A stretch of 64,000 bases of DNA, taken from positions 496,001 through 560,000 of the forward strand of contig JACJYQ010000005.1 in NCBI GenBank assembly GCA_020636025.1. The letters run 5' to 3'. Source of the stretch: Lewinellaceae bacterium (GTDB lineage: Bacteria; Bacteroidota; Bacteroidia; Chitinophagales; Saprospiraceae). Within the stretch, counting starts at the first letter, position 1, and every line of letters begins with the position of its first letter. Of the stretch, positions 43,446-52,493 are shown one piece after another. The notes under the pieces were generated by a model, which was not told the origin of the DNA, did not search any database, and saw only the letters and a list, made by a program, of their open reading frames with translations. Made by a program: the position numbers and the translations under genes.

Positions 43446-43494
43446 GCATCACAAACTTGCAGCGTATGTGTTTGCCTGTCAGGCATTAAAGTAG

Positions 43495-44175
43495 TTAGGC
43501 GAGTTTTTCCACATCCCGAATAAGGATGCTGTTTCGGTTAAAGTATATGAGGTTGGATTTTTTCAGGTCGTTGAATACGGAAGTGACCGTTTGACGGCTG
43601 GTTCCGGTCAGGCTGGCAATCTCCTGCTGAGTCAAATGGTGTTTTACCAGCGTTTCAAATCCGACGCGGCGACCTTCTCTTCCGGCAGTTTCCACCAGAA
43701 ATTCGATGATCCTCTCGCGGGCATCTTTGAGCACAAGCTTGGCAAGTCTTTCTTCCACTCTTTGCAAGCGTTGACTTAAATGTTTCATACAGGCAAAAAC
43801 GAGGCGTTGGTTTCCCTGCATTATTTGTTGAAAATCGCTGACCTTTACAACCAGATATTCTGCCTCATCGTGGAGCGCTTGTGCAAATTCACTTCTGGAA
43901 GTTTCGCCACCAAGCGCCAGATCGCCAAACATGGCTCCCGGAGAAAGAATTTCTTTGATAACTTCACGGCCTTCAGGTGAAAAAGTTCCGGTTTTTACCT
44001 TGCCTGAAACCAGAAAACAAATGTAATCTGAGGTTTCATCTGGCATGAAGATAAACTGATACCGGGGTGCGCGTCGTGTTTGTGTAACGGCGGCCAGTTG
44101 CTCCAACTCAAGTTGATTGAGGGAGGATAAAATCGGATGGGTGCTGAAAAATGTAACTTTAGTGTTCTTTTCCAT
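43495..44175 (-). CDS. Crp/Fnr family transcription regulator 2
   Basis: A 226-residue paralogue of the regulator at 25457. The start at 44175 (MEKNTKVTFFSTHPIL) was chosen because the 27 residues before it do not look conserved. The effector domain is at about 20-130 (LSPGAMFGDLALGGETSRSE), and the helix-turn-helix TQQEIASLTGTSRQTVTSVF is at about residues 177-196. The core recognition helix (TSRQTV) is the same as in the first regulator, so they may bind similar sites. No Fnr cysteine cluster is visible. It is convergent with rnz and divergent from the large T9SS type B protein gene. Confidence 0.87.
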   Translation of the reverse strand: MEKNTKVTFFSTHPILSSLNQLELEQLAAVTQTRRAPRYQFIFMPDETSDYICFLVSGKVKTGTFSPEGREVIKEILSPGAMFGDLALGGETSRSEFAQALHDEAEYLVVKVSDFQQIMQGNQRLVFACMKHLSQRLQRVEERLAKLVLKDARERIIEFLVETAGREGRRVGFETLVKHHLTQQEIASLTGTSRQTVTSVFNDLKKSNLIYFNRNSILIRDVEKLA

Positions 44176-44463
44176 GGGCGGTGAATTTGTGACAAATTGG
44201 CCTTCAAAACGTAACCTGCATGGATTATAAAAGTGCAGGCCGGCTTTTTTGCCCAATTAAATTTATATGGCAAAAGTAAGGGCACAAACGACCTGACAAA
44301 AGGACAAATTTTGCTATTTGTCGGAAGTTATTTTTTTGTAAAATTATTGTAAAGTATTGTTTTTCAATATTTTGAAAATTTAATCCAGATTTCTTATTTT
44401 TTGTTTTTCCTGCCTTCTGAAATGATATGACTACCTGTCATACACCTGATTTACCGATTTATC

Positions 44464-47400
44464 ATGACTTTGAGACAAACACTTTTCCTGTTGTTTTTTG
44501 GATGTACGCTGAATCTGTATGGGCAGAGCAATTGCAATAATCCGATAGAACTCAGTTCGGTTATCGTATCCAATACCTCTTGTGGAAATTCAAGCGGTAC
44601 CATTATTATCACACCTGTTGGTCCAAGTTCGGCTTTTACTTTTACCTGGTCTCCGGCGGTGTCGAGCTCCAATGTTGGTACCAATCTTACAGCTTCTACT
44701 TATTCCGTGCATATTGTCCGGGCAAACGCTCCTGTCTGTACGCTGGACACGATAATCATTGTGAATAACAGCAACGGTCCCCAGATCCAGGCAGACATCA
44801 CACCTGCATACTGTCTTGCCTCCAATGGATCGGCAAGCCTAAGTCCTGCCAATCTATTGTACAGCTGGAGCAATGGCGCTTCCAGCAGCCAGGTTCAGAA
44901 TCTCGCTCCGGGCGTGTACTATGTAACGGCTACCAATCCGGGCAATGGCTGTTACACCATCAGGAAGATTGTAGTGCCCAGAAGCTTTGACTTTACAGCC
45001 AATGCCGTAGTGCTGAGTGAAGCGAAATGTGGACAAAATTCCGGTTCGGTCCGTATTGACGTTCCCCAAGGTTCTGGACAATATGCCTACAGCCTGGGTG
45101 CGGGTCCTGTTTTTTCAGGACTCAGTGCCGGTAATTATTCCTGTGCCGTAACCGATGTAGTATCGGGGTGCAATACGGTGGTTTCCTTTTCAATTGCCAG
45201 CGTGCCGGTATCCGGCTCGGTGAATCTGACACCACATGACGCCACCTGTGCCGGAGTGGCCAACGGTTCTGTGGAAATAGAGGTAATTCCCGGGCAGGAT
45301 TTTAGTTTGCCTTATCAGGTGTCTCTAAAAGATAGCGGTGGTGCTATGCATTCCCCTGATAATTTGGCGGCAGGCACCTACTTTTTGCAAATTTTCGATG
45401 CTGATAATTGCCCATTAAGTCCTGATACATTTGAGATCAAGGAGCCACCGACTTTGATCGTATCCAAAAATGTAAATCCGGAAACTTGTGATGAAGGCGG
45501 CTCAATTGAGCTGAATTTACTGGGAGGCAACGGCCCTTTTATCATCGATTGGCTTGATTTGCCTGGAAATGCAAATCCCGAAGACAGGAGCAATTTGTCT
45601 GCTGGTATTTATTCGGTTGTCATTTATGACTCCCTGTTATGCACCACCAATTTGAACAACCTGCTGGTAGAGCCGCTTTGCAATAACTCCGAAACGGTTT
45701 CTATGGTACTTGCAGTGAACAGCAGTGATGTGCTCTGCTGGAAAAAACCGGTAGGCTTGTCAGGAAGCGCCACCACTTTTAGTTTGTTAGGCGGTGGCAA
45801 CACAGGCTCTTCTGCTTATGGTTCCTGGGTTCTGGGATCTGACGGATGTTTGACCTATACAGCCGGTACTCTGGCAAAATATGCAGCCGACACCATTTGC
45901 ATTTTACGCACTGCCGCTCAAATTGGACTAAAGGATACCTTATGTATAGTTGTTTCCTTAACCAGCAAACAACCCACCCGTCAATCCGTATTCTTCACGG
46001 TACAAACCAATCAGTCAACCATGGCCTGCGGCAGTGTGCCGGCTAACTTTAGCCATTTTATAATGCAGCAAATTGGCAGACCAGGTTTGCAGGGAATAAG
46101 CAGTATTTACGGTGATTATACGATTAATGCAGGAAACGGTTGTATTAGCTTCCACGCGTTTGATGTAGCCGGATTTAGTGTGGATGAAATACGGGTGGCC
46201 ATCCTGGATACGCTGCTAAATGAATGTCACATCATTAGTTACATACCTTCTGTAATCCAGGCAATTGATTGCTCCTCCGTATTGCAATTGCCCGATTCGC
46301 TTACGCTATTTGCCAACGATTGCGAAGGCCTGGCTGCGGCTTGCCTGCCTATTCCGTATGAAAACATTGTTCAGTTCAATGTGCTGAACAACGGGGTGTT
46401 TTACAATTCTGGTTTCACCGGTTGCGATGAAAAAAATTCCAGAACGTATACAGTGAGCTCCCTGCCGGCCGGAGGGGAGCCTTATCAATTGAATAACTGG
46501 ACGATAAATGGTCAACCTTTTAGCGGCACTTTTAAAACCCTTGCAGAACTGGTAATTCTGATGAACCAGCTCGACCCTGTTTCAAATTGGAAGTTGCATG
46601 GTACTGCAGCCATCAGAAGTGACAATATAGCTGGTAACTATGGCAATCTGAATCTGGTTTCTTTCACAGGAACTAGCAAAACCATTTCTCCTGCTTTTCA
46701 GCAGGCATTTTTTGGAACAAATATGCTATTCGGACAGGGCCCGCATCAGGTCATCATCAAAAATGTATTGAATGCCTGTACGGATACCACACAAATTTCG
46801 GTGGAATGCATGGACTGTCCACCTGTACACAATTATTCCCTCGACTCTTTGGGAAACATTAGCTGGGTGACAAACGGCGATTGTGCTTCAGACACACTGT
46901 TTTGTACCAGCATCCTCCTTTCTGAGGTAGCCAATTTCGTCATTACCGATAACAATTCTTCATTTATAGAATATACGAATTGCGGTAGCCAACTGGCCAT
47001 GATCCTCGATACCGGTTTTCACGTATTGCATTTTGTAAATACGGTGACAGGATGTGAATACTACCAGGGAGTTTCACTTGATTGTCAGAGCCTTATGGCC
47101 GGAGATACCTTGTTCCTACATCTGGAGGTGGGAGAACAAAATACGATTTGTCTGGACACCTCTGCCTTAAGCGGGATTATCAGCAGCATTACCAATATCT
47201 GCGGAAACGACGGCGGATTTACGCTGTTTGATTACACCTATGACACAGACAACTGGTGTGTCTCGATTACCGGAACCAGTCCCGGGATAGGCAATCTCTG
47301 TCTTGAATTATGTAACAGTCAGAATCAATGTGTCCAATTCATCATTCACATAACAGTAGGGGCGGCACCAAATGATGATCTGATTGCAGTACGAGATGAG

Positions 47401-47937
47401 GTGTATACCCTTATTAATACCGATGTGGATATAGGCATCATTGATAATGATATTGTAAATGGAGTTGAAGGAAACAGACAAGGACTTAGCAACATAGAGT
47501 TTCTGACTCAGCCATTGAATGGTAATTTTACATATAGCCAGCTCACAGGCCAGTTGACCTATAGCCCTAAGCACGATTTCTGTGGTGTAGATTCACTGGT
47601 TTACAGAATAAGCAATGCTTTGGGTAAAACCTCAACGGCAACGATCTTTATTACCATCACCTGCGATAAAGTGTTGGTTTTTAACGGTATATCACCAAAC
47701 GGAGACGGGAAGAACGACACCTGGCATATCCTGGGTATCGATCAATATCCGGATAATGAGGTTCATATTTTCAATCGCTGGGGCAATCAGGTATTTGAAC
47801 AAAAAGGTTATTCAAATACAAATGCCTGGGACGGCACCTGGAACGGGAAAGCGCTGCCAGACGGGACCTATTTTTACATATTGAATCTTGGTCCTACAGT
47901 AGGGAAACTCGAAGGCTATATTCAAATCTGGCGATAG
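44464..47937 (+). CDS. Large secreted protein with gliding-motility C-terminal domain (T9SS type B)
   Basis: A 1157-residue exported protein. A signal peptide (1-20, MTLRQTLFLLFFGCTLNLYG) is followed by SprB-like repeats (about 25-400, for example NLAAGTYFLQIFDADNCPL) and a mid-region rich in Cys. A cadherin-like Ig domain follows (about 970-1065: DDLIAVRDEVYTLINTDV, then YSPKHDFCGVDSLVYRISN). The type B T9SS domain is at the end (FNGISPNGDGKNDTWHI, then HIFNRWGNQVFEQKGYS and LPDGTYFYIL). Such proteins travel through the T9SS and often act as surface adhesins. The gene ends one base before the stop of the convergent epimerase gene. Confidence 0.88.
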   Translation: MTLRQTLFLLFFGCTLNLYGQSNCNNPIELSSVIVSNTSCGNSSGTIIITPVGPSSAFTFTWSPAVSSSNVGTNLTASTYSVHIVRANAPVCTLDTIIIVNNSNGPQIQADITPAYCLASNGSASLSPANLLYSWSNGASSSQVQNLAPGVYYVTATNPGNGCYTIRKIVVPRSFDFTANAVVLSEAKCGQNSGSVRIDVPQGSGQYAYSLGAGPVFSGLSAGNYSCAVTDVVSGCNTVVSFSIASVPVSGSVNLTPHDATCAGVANGSVEIEVIPGQDFSLPYQVSLKDSGGAMHSPDNLAAGTYFLQIFDADNCPLSPDTFEIKEPPTLIVSKNVNPETCDEGGSIELNLLGGNGPFIIDWLDLPGNANPEDRSNLSAGIYSVVIYDSLLCTTNLNNLLVEPLCNNSETVSMVLAVNSSDVLCWKKPVGLSGSATTFSLLGGGNTGSSAYGSWVLGSDGCLTYTAGTLAKYAADTICILRTAAQIGLKDTLCIVVSLTSKQPTRQSVFFTVQTNQSTMACGSVPANFSHFIMQQIGRPGLQGISSIYGDYTINAGNGCISFHAFDVAGFSVDEIRVAILDTLLNECHIISYIPSVIQAIDCSSVLQLPDSLTLFANDCEGLAAACLPIPYENIVQFNVLNNGVFYNSGFTGCDEKNSRTYTVSSLPAGGEPYQLNNWTINGQPFSGTFKTLAELVILMNQLDPVSNWKLHGTAAIRSDNIAGNYGNLNLVSFTGTSKTISPAFQQAFFGTNMLFGQGPHQVIIKNVLNACTDTTQISVECMDCPPVHNYSLDSLGNISWVTNGDCASDTLFCTSILLSEVANFVITDNNSSFIEYTNCGSQLAMILDTGFHVLHFVNTVTGCEYYQGVSLDCQSLMAGDTLFLHLEVGEQNTICLDTSALSGIISSITNICGNDGGFTLFDYTYDTDNWCVSITGTSPGIGNLCLELCNSQNQCVQFIIHITVGAAPNDDLIAVRDEVYTLINTDVDIGIIDNDIVNGVEGNRQGLSNIEFLTQPLNGNFTYSQLTGQLTYSPKHDFCGVDSLVYRISNALGKTSTATIFITITCDKVLVFNGISPNGDGKNDTWHILGIDQYPDNEVHIFNRWGNQVFEQKGYSNTNAWDGTWNGKALPDGTYFYILNLGPTVGKLEGYIQIWR

Positions 47938-47938
47938 A

Positions 47939-48340
47939 TCAGGACATATCCTGACACAACTCAACCAGCACGCCATTGCTTGATTTGGGGTGCAGGAAGG
48001 CGACCAGTTTGTTGTCGGCTCCGCGTTTTGGCTCCCGGTTAATTGGCTGAAACCCCAATGATTCCAGGCGTTCGATTTCGGCTTTGATATCGCTCACCTC
48101 GAATGCGATGTGGTGAATGCCCTCGCCTCGTTTTTCAATAAATTTTGCAATGGGACTTTCGGGATCGCTCGCTTCCAAAAGCTCAATTTTGCTTTCTCCT
48201 ATTCGAAAGAAGGAAGTAGCTACCTTTTCGCTTTCTACAGCCTCGATCTTGTAATGAGATTCGCCAAGCAGTTTGGCAAAGAGCTCATTGCTTTCAGACA
48301 TATTTTTCACGGCTATGCCGATGTGGTCAATTTTTAACAT
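47939..48340 (-). CDS. mce: Methylmalonyl-CoA epimerase
   Basis: A 133-residue glyoxalase/VOC-fold enzyme. MLKIDHIGIAVKNMSESNEL and EGIHHIAFEVSDIKAEI carry the metal-binding His residues, and LVELCQDMS closes the protein with the last Glu ligand. It interconverts (R)- and (S)-methylmalonyl-CoA in the propionate/succinate route. Length is normal. No mutase gene is in the window. An octamer array separates it from the HU/SPOR gene on the same strand. Confidence 0.9.
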   Translation of the reverse strand: MLKIDHIGIAVKNMSESNELFAKLLGESHYKIEAVESEKVATSFFRIGESKIELLEASDPESPIAKFIEKRGEGIHHIAFEVSDIKAEIERLESLGFQPINREPKRGADNKLVAFLHPKSSNGVLVELCQDMS

Positions 48341-48345
48341 AACAT

Positions 48346-48412
48346 GGTTTAATTAGCTAATGCGATAACTAGCTAATTAGCTAATTGGCACATTAGCTAA
48401 TTAACTCATTTA
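48346..48412. repeat. TAATTAGC-type octamer array
   Basis: Eight units in phase: TAATTAGC, TAATGCGA, TAACTAGC, TAATTAGC, TAATTGGC, ACATTAGC, TAATTAAC, TCAT. The clean 8-bp period defines this family. It ends at the stop codon of the HU/SPOR gene. Confidence 0.8.
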
Positions 48413-49450
48413 CTTTCGTTTAACCACAATGTTATTCACACCGGTTAATTGTGAGAGGGTTGCCTTTTTTTCTTCTATTTCAGAGGGCGATGTGTAATAA
48501 AACTGAATACCCACCTGATGGCTGGAGCGGTGTTGGGTATATACATCGAAACCTTCCTCTTTCAAGAGCGATTCCAGCTTATCTGCATTTTCTTTTTTAC
48601 TCAATGTAGCTACGACCAGAATGCACAATTTACCGTTTTTCACTTGCTCACGAGCAGCGTTCATGCGCTCCTGAACTGATTCTTCTGTTGTTTTTTCAGG
48701 CGCAATCACTTCTGGCTCTTTTGTGTTAGCGACCGTAGAGGAAGTTTGTTCTTCCTGAGAATTGGTCGTTGCATTTTCTTCCGTTTTTGGAAGATCTTTT
48801 TGGGCCTTGTCATTTTTCCGGCTTTGCCAATACCAAATGGCTGCTGTCAAAGAAGCCAATAAAAAAATGATGCCGAATGTGGCGCCAACATAGGAGGTTT
48901 TTTTCCGCTCAGGAGAGTAAGTTGCCTCAGGCATTGGTGGTGGTGTCACGCTTCCAGGGTCCTTGGTTGGAGGCAAATTGGTGGTAGAAGCGGCAATTTC
49001 TTTGGCGTCGGGAGTAACTTCCCTGGAGCGCGCAATCGGCGAAAACTGAAGCGGCGGCAATCCATAGGATGCTGCATTGAAATTGGTGGCGTCGGGGAGA
49101 AACTGAATTTTCTGAACGTAATTTTTATACAGACGTCCGACACCCGGAAGCGTTACGATTTCCCGTTGACTGAGCAGGCTTTGCATTTTATCCACAAACT
49201 CATCTACCACCCGCTTGGCATCCTCTGTTGAAATGCCGTGAGTCAGCACAATGTCGTTAATCAGTATGCCATCGTCAATGGTCAGGTTTTCACTAAACGA
49301 AAGAGTTTTGGCAGGAGAACTCACTGTACCACCAACATAATCGGCTGTAGCAGGTGTTCGGGTGGCAGTAAAACCACCAAACCCGGGAATAACGAGTGCT
49401 TCGTGCAGGAAAAGTAATTTTTCTATATGAGCTGGGATGTCTATTTGCAT
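48410..49450 (-). CDS. HU-CCDC81 and SPOR domain membrane protein
   Basis: A 346-residue protein. Residues 1-130 form an HU-CCDC81 pair (IEKLLFLHEALVIPGFGGF, then DGILINDIVLTHGISTEDAK), a Bacteroidota version of HU-like folds. A membrane helix (about 187-208: YVGATFGIIFLLASLTAAIW) separates it from a periplasmic Glu/Thr-rich linker and a C-terminal SPOR domain (about 270-346: CILVVATLSKKENADKLES), which binds denuded peptidoglycan at division sites. The protein probably links cytoplasmic structure to septal peptidoglycan. It is a conserved layout in this phylum. Confidence 0.87.
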   Translation of the reverse strand: MQIDIPAHIEKLLFLHEALVIPGFGGFTATRTPATADYVGGTVSSPAKTLSFSENLTIDDGILINDIVLTHGISTEDAKRVVDEFVDKMQSLLSQREIVTLPGVGRLYKNYVQKIQFLPDATNFNAASYGLPPLQFSPIARSREVTPDAKEIAASTTNLPPTKDPGSVTPPPMPEATYSPERKKTSYVGATFGIIFLLASLTAAIWYWQSRKNDKAQKDLPKTEENATTNSQEEQTSSTVANTKEPEVIAPEKTTEESVQERMNAAREQVKNGKLCILVVATLSKKENADKLESLLKEEGFDVYTQHRSSHQVGIQFYYTSPSEIEEKKATLSQLTGVNNIVVKRK

Positions 49451-49933
49451 AATGCCTGTGGCTGATTGGCGTGAAGGTCTTGCGTGCGTGTAAAACCGGG
49501 AAGCAGGCGATATGATTATGGATTAGTTGAAAAGACAACGAGCGGCGAAATTACGGTATTCACCTCGGTGCAGCTATATAATCTGTACTGAATCTGCAAT
49601 CAACATGCCATATTTAAGCTTTGGCAATTTCGGAAGGTAATATGGTGTTAAAAATACAATAAGTCTTGTAAATTTGGCGGATCAAGCTTTTACAGGCGAA
49701 AAAATCATTTTTAGCACCAAGTGTTTGTTGTAGCCAGCTTCATGTAGATGAGCATTCAGGGATTGTATTATCCAATTAAAATCAGTTTTTTGCCTTATTC
49801 AAACCAGGTATAGCCACCGCAAAGTGGTTGTGAAAACACTTGTCATACTGAACGCTGTTAATCAATGATTTAGCCGCAGGCGATTTTCAAAACCAAACAG
49901 CGTGAAGTATAAATCAATTGAATCTTAGTATTA
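49451..49933. other. Intergenic region without recognised gene
   Basis: A 483-bp gap between divergent genes. No gene, strong hairpin or repeat is seen. A lone TAAATTTG (TAnnTTTG match) at 49669-49676 lacks a clear -33 partner. Confidence 0.6.
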
Positions 49934-50629
49934 ATGAGCGAAGTTGAAAGCTTTTTTAAATCGGCATTTTCAGTTGACAATGTAATCTTCGGTTTCGATG
50001 GAGGAGACTTGAAGATATTGCTCATTCAGCGTGGCGCCGCTCCGTACAAGGGCAAATGGGCGCTACCTGGAGACTTGGTTTATCCAAACGAAGATCTGGA
50101 CGCTGCCGCAGCCAGAGTCCTGGAGCAACTTACCGGATTAAAAGAAGTGTATCTGGAACAGGTTAAAACTTTTGGCTCAGTTAATCGTCACCCGCTTGGA
50201 CGAGTCATTACCATTGCCTATTTCTCCCTGATCAAGATCAGTAATTACACCGTAACGCCAGCATCCTTTGCACAATCCTCTCAATGGGTAAATGTTTCGG
50301 ATGTTGAAGACCTGGCTTTCGACCACGACGAGATATTAGCCAGCTGCCTGGCTAGGCTGAAACGCAAAGTGCGCACCGCCCCGCTGGGATTCGAACTGCT
50401 CCCGCCAAAATTCACGCTTTCAGAATTGCAGCAACTCTACGACTCGGTACTAAACCTGCCAAAAAAACTGGATAAAAGAAATTTCAGAAAAAAAATCCTC
50501 TCTATGGGTTTCCTGGTAGAATGCGACGAAGTTCAGGAAGGAGTCGCTCACCGCCCAGCCAAATTATATTCCTTTGACCGGGAGAAATACGAGGAGTTTC
50601 TAAATGAAGGGTATGTTTTTGATTTATGA
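49934..50629 (+). CDS. NUDIX-domain regulator (NrtR/AraR-like)
   Basis: A 231-residue protein. Residues 1-140 are a NUDIX fold (VIFGFDGGDLKILLIQRG, then ALPGDLVYPNEDLDAAAARV). The catalytic NUDIX box is degenerate: in the RxLEQLTGL stretch the expected paired glutamates are replaced, so hydrolysis is unlikely. The C-terminal 70 residues form a winged helix (FTLSELQQLYDSVLNLPKKL, then RNFRKKILSMGFLVE). This architecture matches NrtR/AraR-type transcription factors, which sense a nucleotide-sugar or NAD-related ligand. Its target genes cannot be read from context because both neighbours are convergent or unrelated. Confidence 0.83.
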   Translation: MSEVESFFKSAFSVDNVIFGFDGGDLKILLIQRGAAPYKGKWALPGDLVYPNEDLDAAAARVLEQLTGLKEVYLEQVKTFGSVNRHPLGRVITIAYFSLIKISNYTVTPASFAQSSQWVNVSDVEDLAFDHDEILASCLARLKRKVRTAPLGFELLPPKFTLSELQQLYDSVLNLPKKLDKRNFRKKILSMGFLVECDEVQEGVAHRPAKLYSFDREKYEEFLNEGYVFDL

Positions 50630-50637
50630 GTACGGAA

Positions 50638-50854
50638 GGTGGAGTCCGGAGTGATGAGTGCGGAGTGCGGAGTGCGGAATGCGGAGTGCGGAGTTAAATC
50701 GTTAGCATGGCATTGGTTTTAAAAACAAACGATTACTTCGCCATATCGAAAACATGTTCTTTGTTTGACTTTCACAAAAAATAAATAAAATTCCGCACTC
50801 ATCATTCCGCACTCCGCACTCCGCATTCCGCACTCCGCATTCCACACTCATCAT
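50638..50854. repeat. GAGTGCG heptamer array, inverted pair between convergent genes
   Basis: Left arm about 50638-50694 (GAGTGCG and GAATGCG units after GATGAGTGCGG). Right arm 50790-50854 holds the inverted units (CACTCCG, CATTCCG). A spacer of about 95 bp between them has no gene. The array sits between the NUDIX stop and the TlpA-like stop. Confidence 0.85.
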
Positions 50855-52243
50855 TTAATTCTCGCCAAAAATCTCCGCCAGTTTAGCTCCCAGTTGCTCA
50901 CCTCTCAAGTTTCTGGCAATGATTTTCCCCTCACGATCAATGAGTACTGTTTGTGGAATGGAGGTAACTGAATAAAGGGCAGCATGAGAACTCTGCCATC
51001 CTTTCAGATCACTGATGTGGTGCCAGGGCAGTCCATCAGCATCAATAGCTTTTTTCCAGGCATCTGCATTGCGGTCGAGGCTCACACCCAGGATATCAAA
51101 TCCTTTGTCTTTGTACTTATTGTAGTTGGCAATAACATTCGGGTTTTCTTTCCGGCATGGGCCACACCAGGATGCCCAGAAGTCGACCATGACAATCTTA
51201 CCTCTCATTTGCTTAAGCGAATAGGTGCTGCTGTCTGGAGTATATCCCATGAGGTCAGGAGCTTCGTAACCGGTCAGATAGGTACCCGCTCGGCGAACCT
51301 CCATCTCCAGTCCAGGTATTTCTCCGTAGTTCTGGTTTTTGTAGGTGTCGATGTATTTTTTGGCAAGACCTGGGTACTCGGCGCTTTTCAGGCTTTTCAA
51401 GGTAGAGACAACACCTCCAAGAGCCATTCGGTAGGTTCGGCTGCCAGCCGGTAATTTAGCCAGCTGAGCTTCAGTCATTTCCACCGTTTTCTCGTGTGTC
51501 ATGCCCAGATTGAGCAATTCCGCGGTGTATTGAGCAAACGCAGTATATACTTCAGGCACATCTTCGTAGGCTTTGTTTCGAAGGTCGGCATTCCCAAAAT
51601 AGTTCATGCCATAAAAATCAGCTTCAGAGCCTTCACCTGAGAAATCCGGGGTTAGTTTGAGGGCAGCGTAGCGATGCAACAAAGGGTTGGCATTTTTCAG
51701 GGAGTCCAGGAACATGGTTTTTCTTTTGGTGAATTGTTCCAGATTTGTTTTGGCTGTGGCTTTGGCGCTTCCTTTGGACAGTCTGTATAAACCGCGTGCC
51801 TCGCGGCCTTCATTGATGAAGCCCTCAATTCTCTCTTGCACTTTTTCAAAAGCGGTATTGACAGCAGAATTTACTGTGCGTGCCTTGTGCATATAGTTGC
51901 TGTTACCCCAGATGGTCACTGATTTCTCTTCTCCAAGAATAATTTCTTTGGTAGACTGTTCATTGGAGCCCAACAGGTAAAACCTGGCAGATGAGGCAGG
52001 AATGGAAATGACATACGAGCTGTCGGGACCCGAGCGTCCGGCGCGGGCTACAACACGATTGGCAAGCCCCATATTTTCATACAGGTACATACTGTCGAGA
52101 TTGGAGGCAACGCCATATACCCGACAGTTGAGGGTTATGTTATTGGTTTGTCTTCCCGGAGCAGCTTTACTGGAGTATTCTGGCGACTGAAAAGCCATCA
52201 GGGATGCAGGAATCAGAAAGACAAGGAGAAATAGTTTTTTCAT
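50855..52243 (-). CDS. TlpA-like thiol-disulfide reductase
   Basis: A 462-residue exported protein. A signal peptide (1-17) is followed by a DUF4369-like region (about 35-130: NITLNCRVYGVASNLDSMYL) and a helical middle part. The C-terminal thioredoxin fold (about 325-462) carries the redox motif WASWCGPCRKENP and the cis-proline region SVTSIPQTVLIDREG. Such proteins reduce disulfides in exported proteins or cytochrome c maturation factors in the periplasm. The start agrees with the signal peptide. It is convergent with the NUDIX gene and not part of an obvious operon. Confidence 0.88.
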   Translation of the reverse strand: MKKLFLLVFLIPASLMAFQSPEYSSKAAPGRQTNNITLNCRVYGVASNLDSMYLYENMGLANRVVARAGRSGPDSSYVISIPASSARFYLLGSNEQSTKEIILGEEKSVTIWGNSNYMHKARTVNSAVNTAFEKVQERIEGFINEGREARGLYRLSKGSAKATAKTNLEQFTKRKTMFLDSLKNANPLLHRYAALKLTPDFSGEGSEADFYGMNYFGNADLRNKAYEDVPEVYTAFAQYTAELLNLGMTHEKTVEMTEAQLAKLPAGSRTYRMALGGVVSTLKSLKSAEYPGLAKKYIDTYKNQNYGEIPGLEMEVRRAGTYLTGYEAPDLMGYTPDSSTYSLKQMRGKIVMVDFWASWCGPCRKENPNVIANYNKYKDKGFDILGVSLDRNADAWKKAIDADGLPWHHISDLKGWQSSHAALYSVTSIPQTVLIDREGKIIARNLRGEQLGAKLAEIFGEN

Positions 52244-52493
52244 GTTTTATAGGCTTTTTCCCGGTATTGGTAAGCGCCCCGGGTTTAATTTTCAAAGGCG
52301 ACTGTTCAACAAATTTTTAATTCGGAAAGTTTTTGAAAATGCGATCGCAAAATTAGGAAATCAAGCGTCAGGAGGGTGTTTTTGAAACGTTAAACACAGA
52401 TGATTTCGGACTATTGGAGTTTACATGAGCTATTTCCTAGAACGATTTATCAAATCTTGTAGATGCATTTTTTCAATAAACGCTCTTTAGTTT

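Larger units (their letters stand above)
43121..43494. other. Repeat-rich intergenic region
   Basis: This 374-bp gap between convergent rnz and the Crp/Fnr gene has no convincing gene. It holds a 193-bp nested palindromic element, remnants of the ATGATAT family at both its edges (CCGATATC near 43129 and GGATATTGTATATTAGATATC near 43378, shown in part) and a terminator. Confidence 0.65.

Noticed and set aside
49451..49933. Riboswitch or small RNA in the 483-bp gap
   Set aside because: No stable long stem, terminator or conserved aptamer core was visible by eye.
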